Below, in pieces: positions 5,499-5,880 of a stretch of 5,880 nt of DNA. Under the pieces are notes generated by a model that did not search any database, was not told where the DNA came from, and worked only from the letters and a program-made list of their open reading frames with translations. The position numbers and the translations under genes are program-made. Position 1 is the stretch's first letter; the number at the start of each line of letters is the position of its first letter. Source of the stretch: JdFR-22 sp046537735 (GTDB taxonomy: Archaea > Halobacteriota > Archaeoglobi > Archaeoglobales > Archaeoglobaceae); contig JBKHKH010000122.1 of NCBI GenBank assembly GCA_046537735.1, positions 1 to 5,880 on the forward strand, given 5' to 3'.

Positions 5499-5880
5499 AT
5501 GAGTGCTAAAATCTCGGACAAAAGCTCGGACGATTCCGACCACTTTGAAAGTATCACTACCGGAGAGGCAGTTGATGAGCTATCAACTAACCCCGACCAG
5601 GGACTCGGTTATGACGAGGTCGAACTGCGAAGGAAGAAATACGGTAGAAACAAGATTGAGGAGGAAAAAAAGCATCCTGTTCTAAAGTTGTTCTCCCACT
5701 TCTGGGGCCCCATTCCCTGGATGATCGAGATTGCACTGATACTCACTGCGGTGGTGCAGCACTGGGAGGATTTCACTGTAATCTTTACTTTACTGCTTAT
5801 CAATGGAGCTGTTGGCTACTGGCATGAGAGCAAGGCCGATAAAGCGATACAGGCGCTCAAAGAAAAGATGGCATTGAAGG
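5499..5880 (+). CDS. Plasma-membrane proton-pumping P-type ATPase (P3A), N-terminal part
   Basis: The frame is open to the window edge, giving 127 residues of a protein that is usually about 800. These pumps use ATP to export protons through an aspartyl-phosphate intermediate. Seen: a hydrophilic Ser/Asp-rich N-terminus (1-17); the cation-ATPase N-domain, TTGEAVDELST, GLGYDEVELRRKKYGRN (about 20-52); a first membrane hairpin starting FWGPIPWMIEIALILTAVV (about 68-86), then a second segment FTVIFTLLLINGAVGYW (about 92-108); and the cytoplasmic HESKADKAIQALKEKMALK leading to the actuator domain. FWGPIPWMIE and the KADKAIxxLKxKxALK helix are hallmarks of the PMA1-like group, also found in methanogens. 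The DKTGT site is outside the window. ATG at 5499 is the only start, as an in-frame TGA sits at 5490. Divergent from the Lon-like gene. A P2 calcium or sodium pump is unlikely from these motifs. Confidence 0.9.
   Translation, partial: MSAKISDKSSDDSDHFESITTGEAVDELSTNPDQGLGYDEVELRRKKYGRNKIEEEKKHPVLKLFSHFWGPIPWMIEIALILTAVVQHWEDFTVIFTLLLINGAVGYWHESKADKAIQALKEKMALK

Noticed and set aside
5503..5803. Open frames 5503-5685 (plus) and 5609-5803 (minus)
   Set aside because: Both are shadows of the proton ATPase frame, which has clear family motifs and runs off the window edge.

Overview
The window looks archaeal, most likely from a euryarchaeon close to the methanogens (Methanosarcinales-like is my best guess, not proven). 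The reasons are a cupin-type phosphoglucose isomerase, a glycogen synthase of the GT3-like type, and BRE/TATA-like boxes placed about 25 to 50 bases ahead of the expected transcript starts with few Shine-Dalgarno sites. A soluble Lon-like protease of the AAA_32 type and a P3A-type proton ATPase also fit. Base composition is moderate and similar across all the genes.

Left part (1-2161, plus strand): the 3' part of a cupin phosphoglucose isomerase is followed after 30 bases by a complete glycogen synthase. They look like one transcription unit for storing carbon: fructose-6-phosphate to glucose-6-phosphate by the first enzyme, and polymer extension from a nucleotide sugar by the second.

Middle part (2162-2836): a small GNAT-like acetyltransferase gene has its own TATA box and a 17-bp tandem duplication at the expected transcript start. 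The gap between it and the protease gene holds, on the minus strand, a short frameshifted relic of the N-terminus of a sodium:neurotransmitter-symporter (SNF/NSS) family transporter. This relic is not apparent from long open frames.

Right part (2837-5880): a large minus-strand gene encodes an 816-residue Lon-like protease with an intact Ser/Lys dyad, an altered Walker A, a pure Gln/Met tract and an ISE-repeat N-terminus. It is divergent from the 5' end of a plasma-membrane-type proton-pumping P-type ATPase that runs off the window. The 211-base divergent spacer holds both promoters. On the protease side there is an 11-bp direct repeat with exact 20-bp periodicity and an overlapping inverted repeat across the TATA box, a strong candidate for a regulator site.

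I see no tRNA, rRNA, CRISPR array, insertion sequence or attachment site. No gene-free stretch exceeds 300 bases. I did not find a clearly new multi-gene system. The most interesting items are the transporter relic, the repeat architecture in the protease promoter, and the unusual features of the protease itself.
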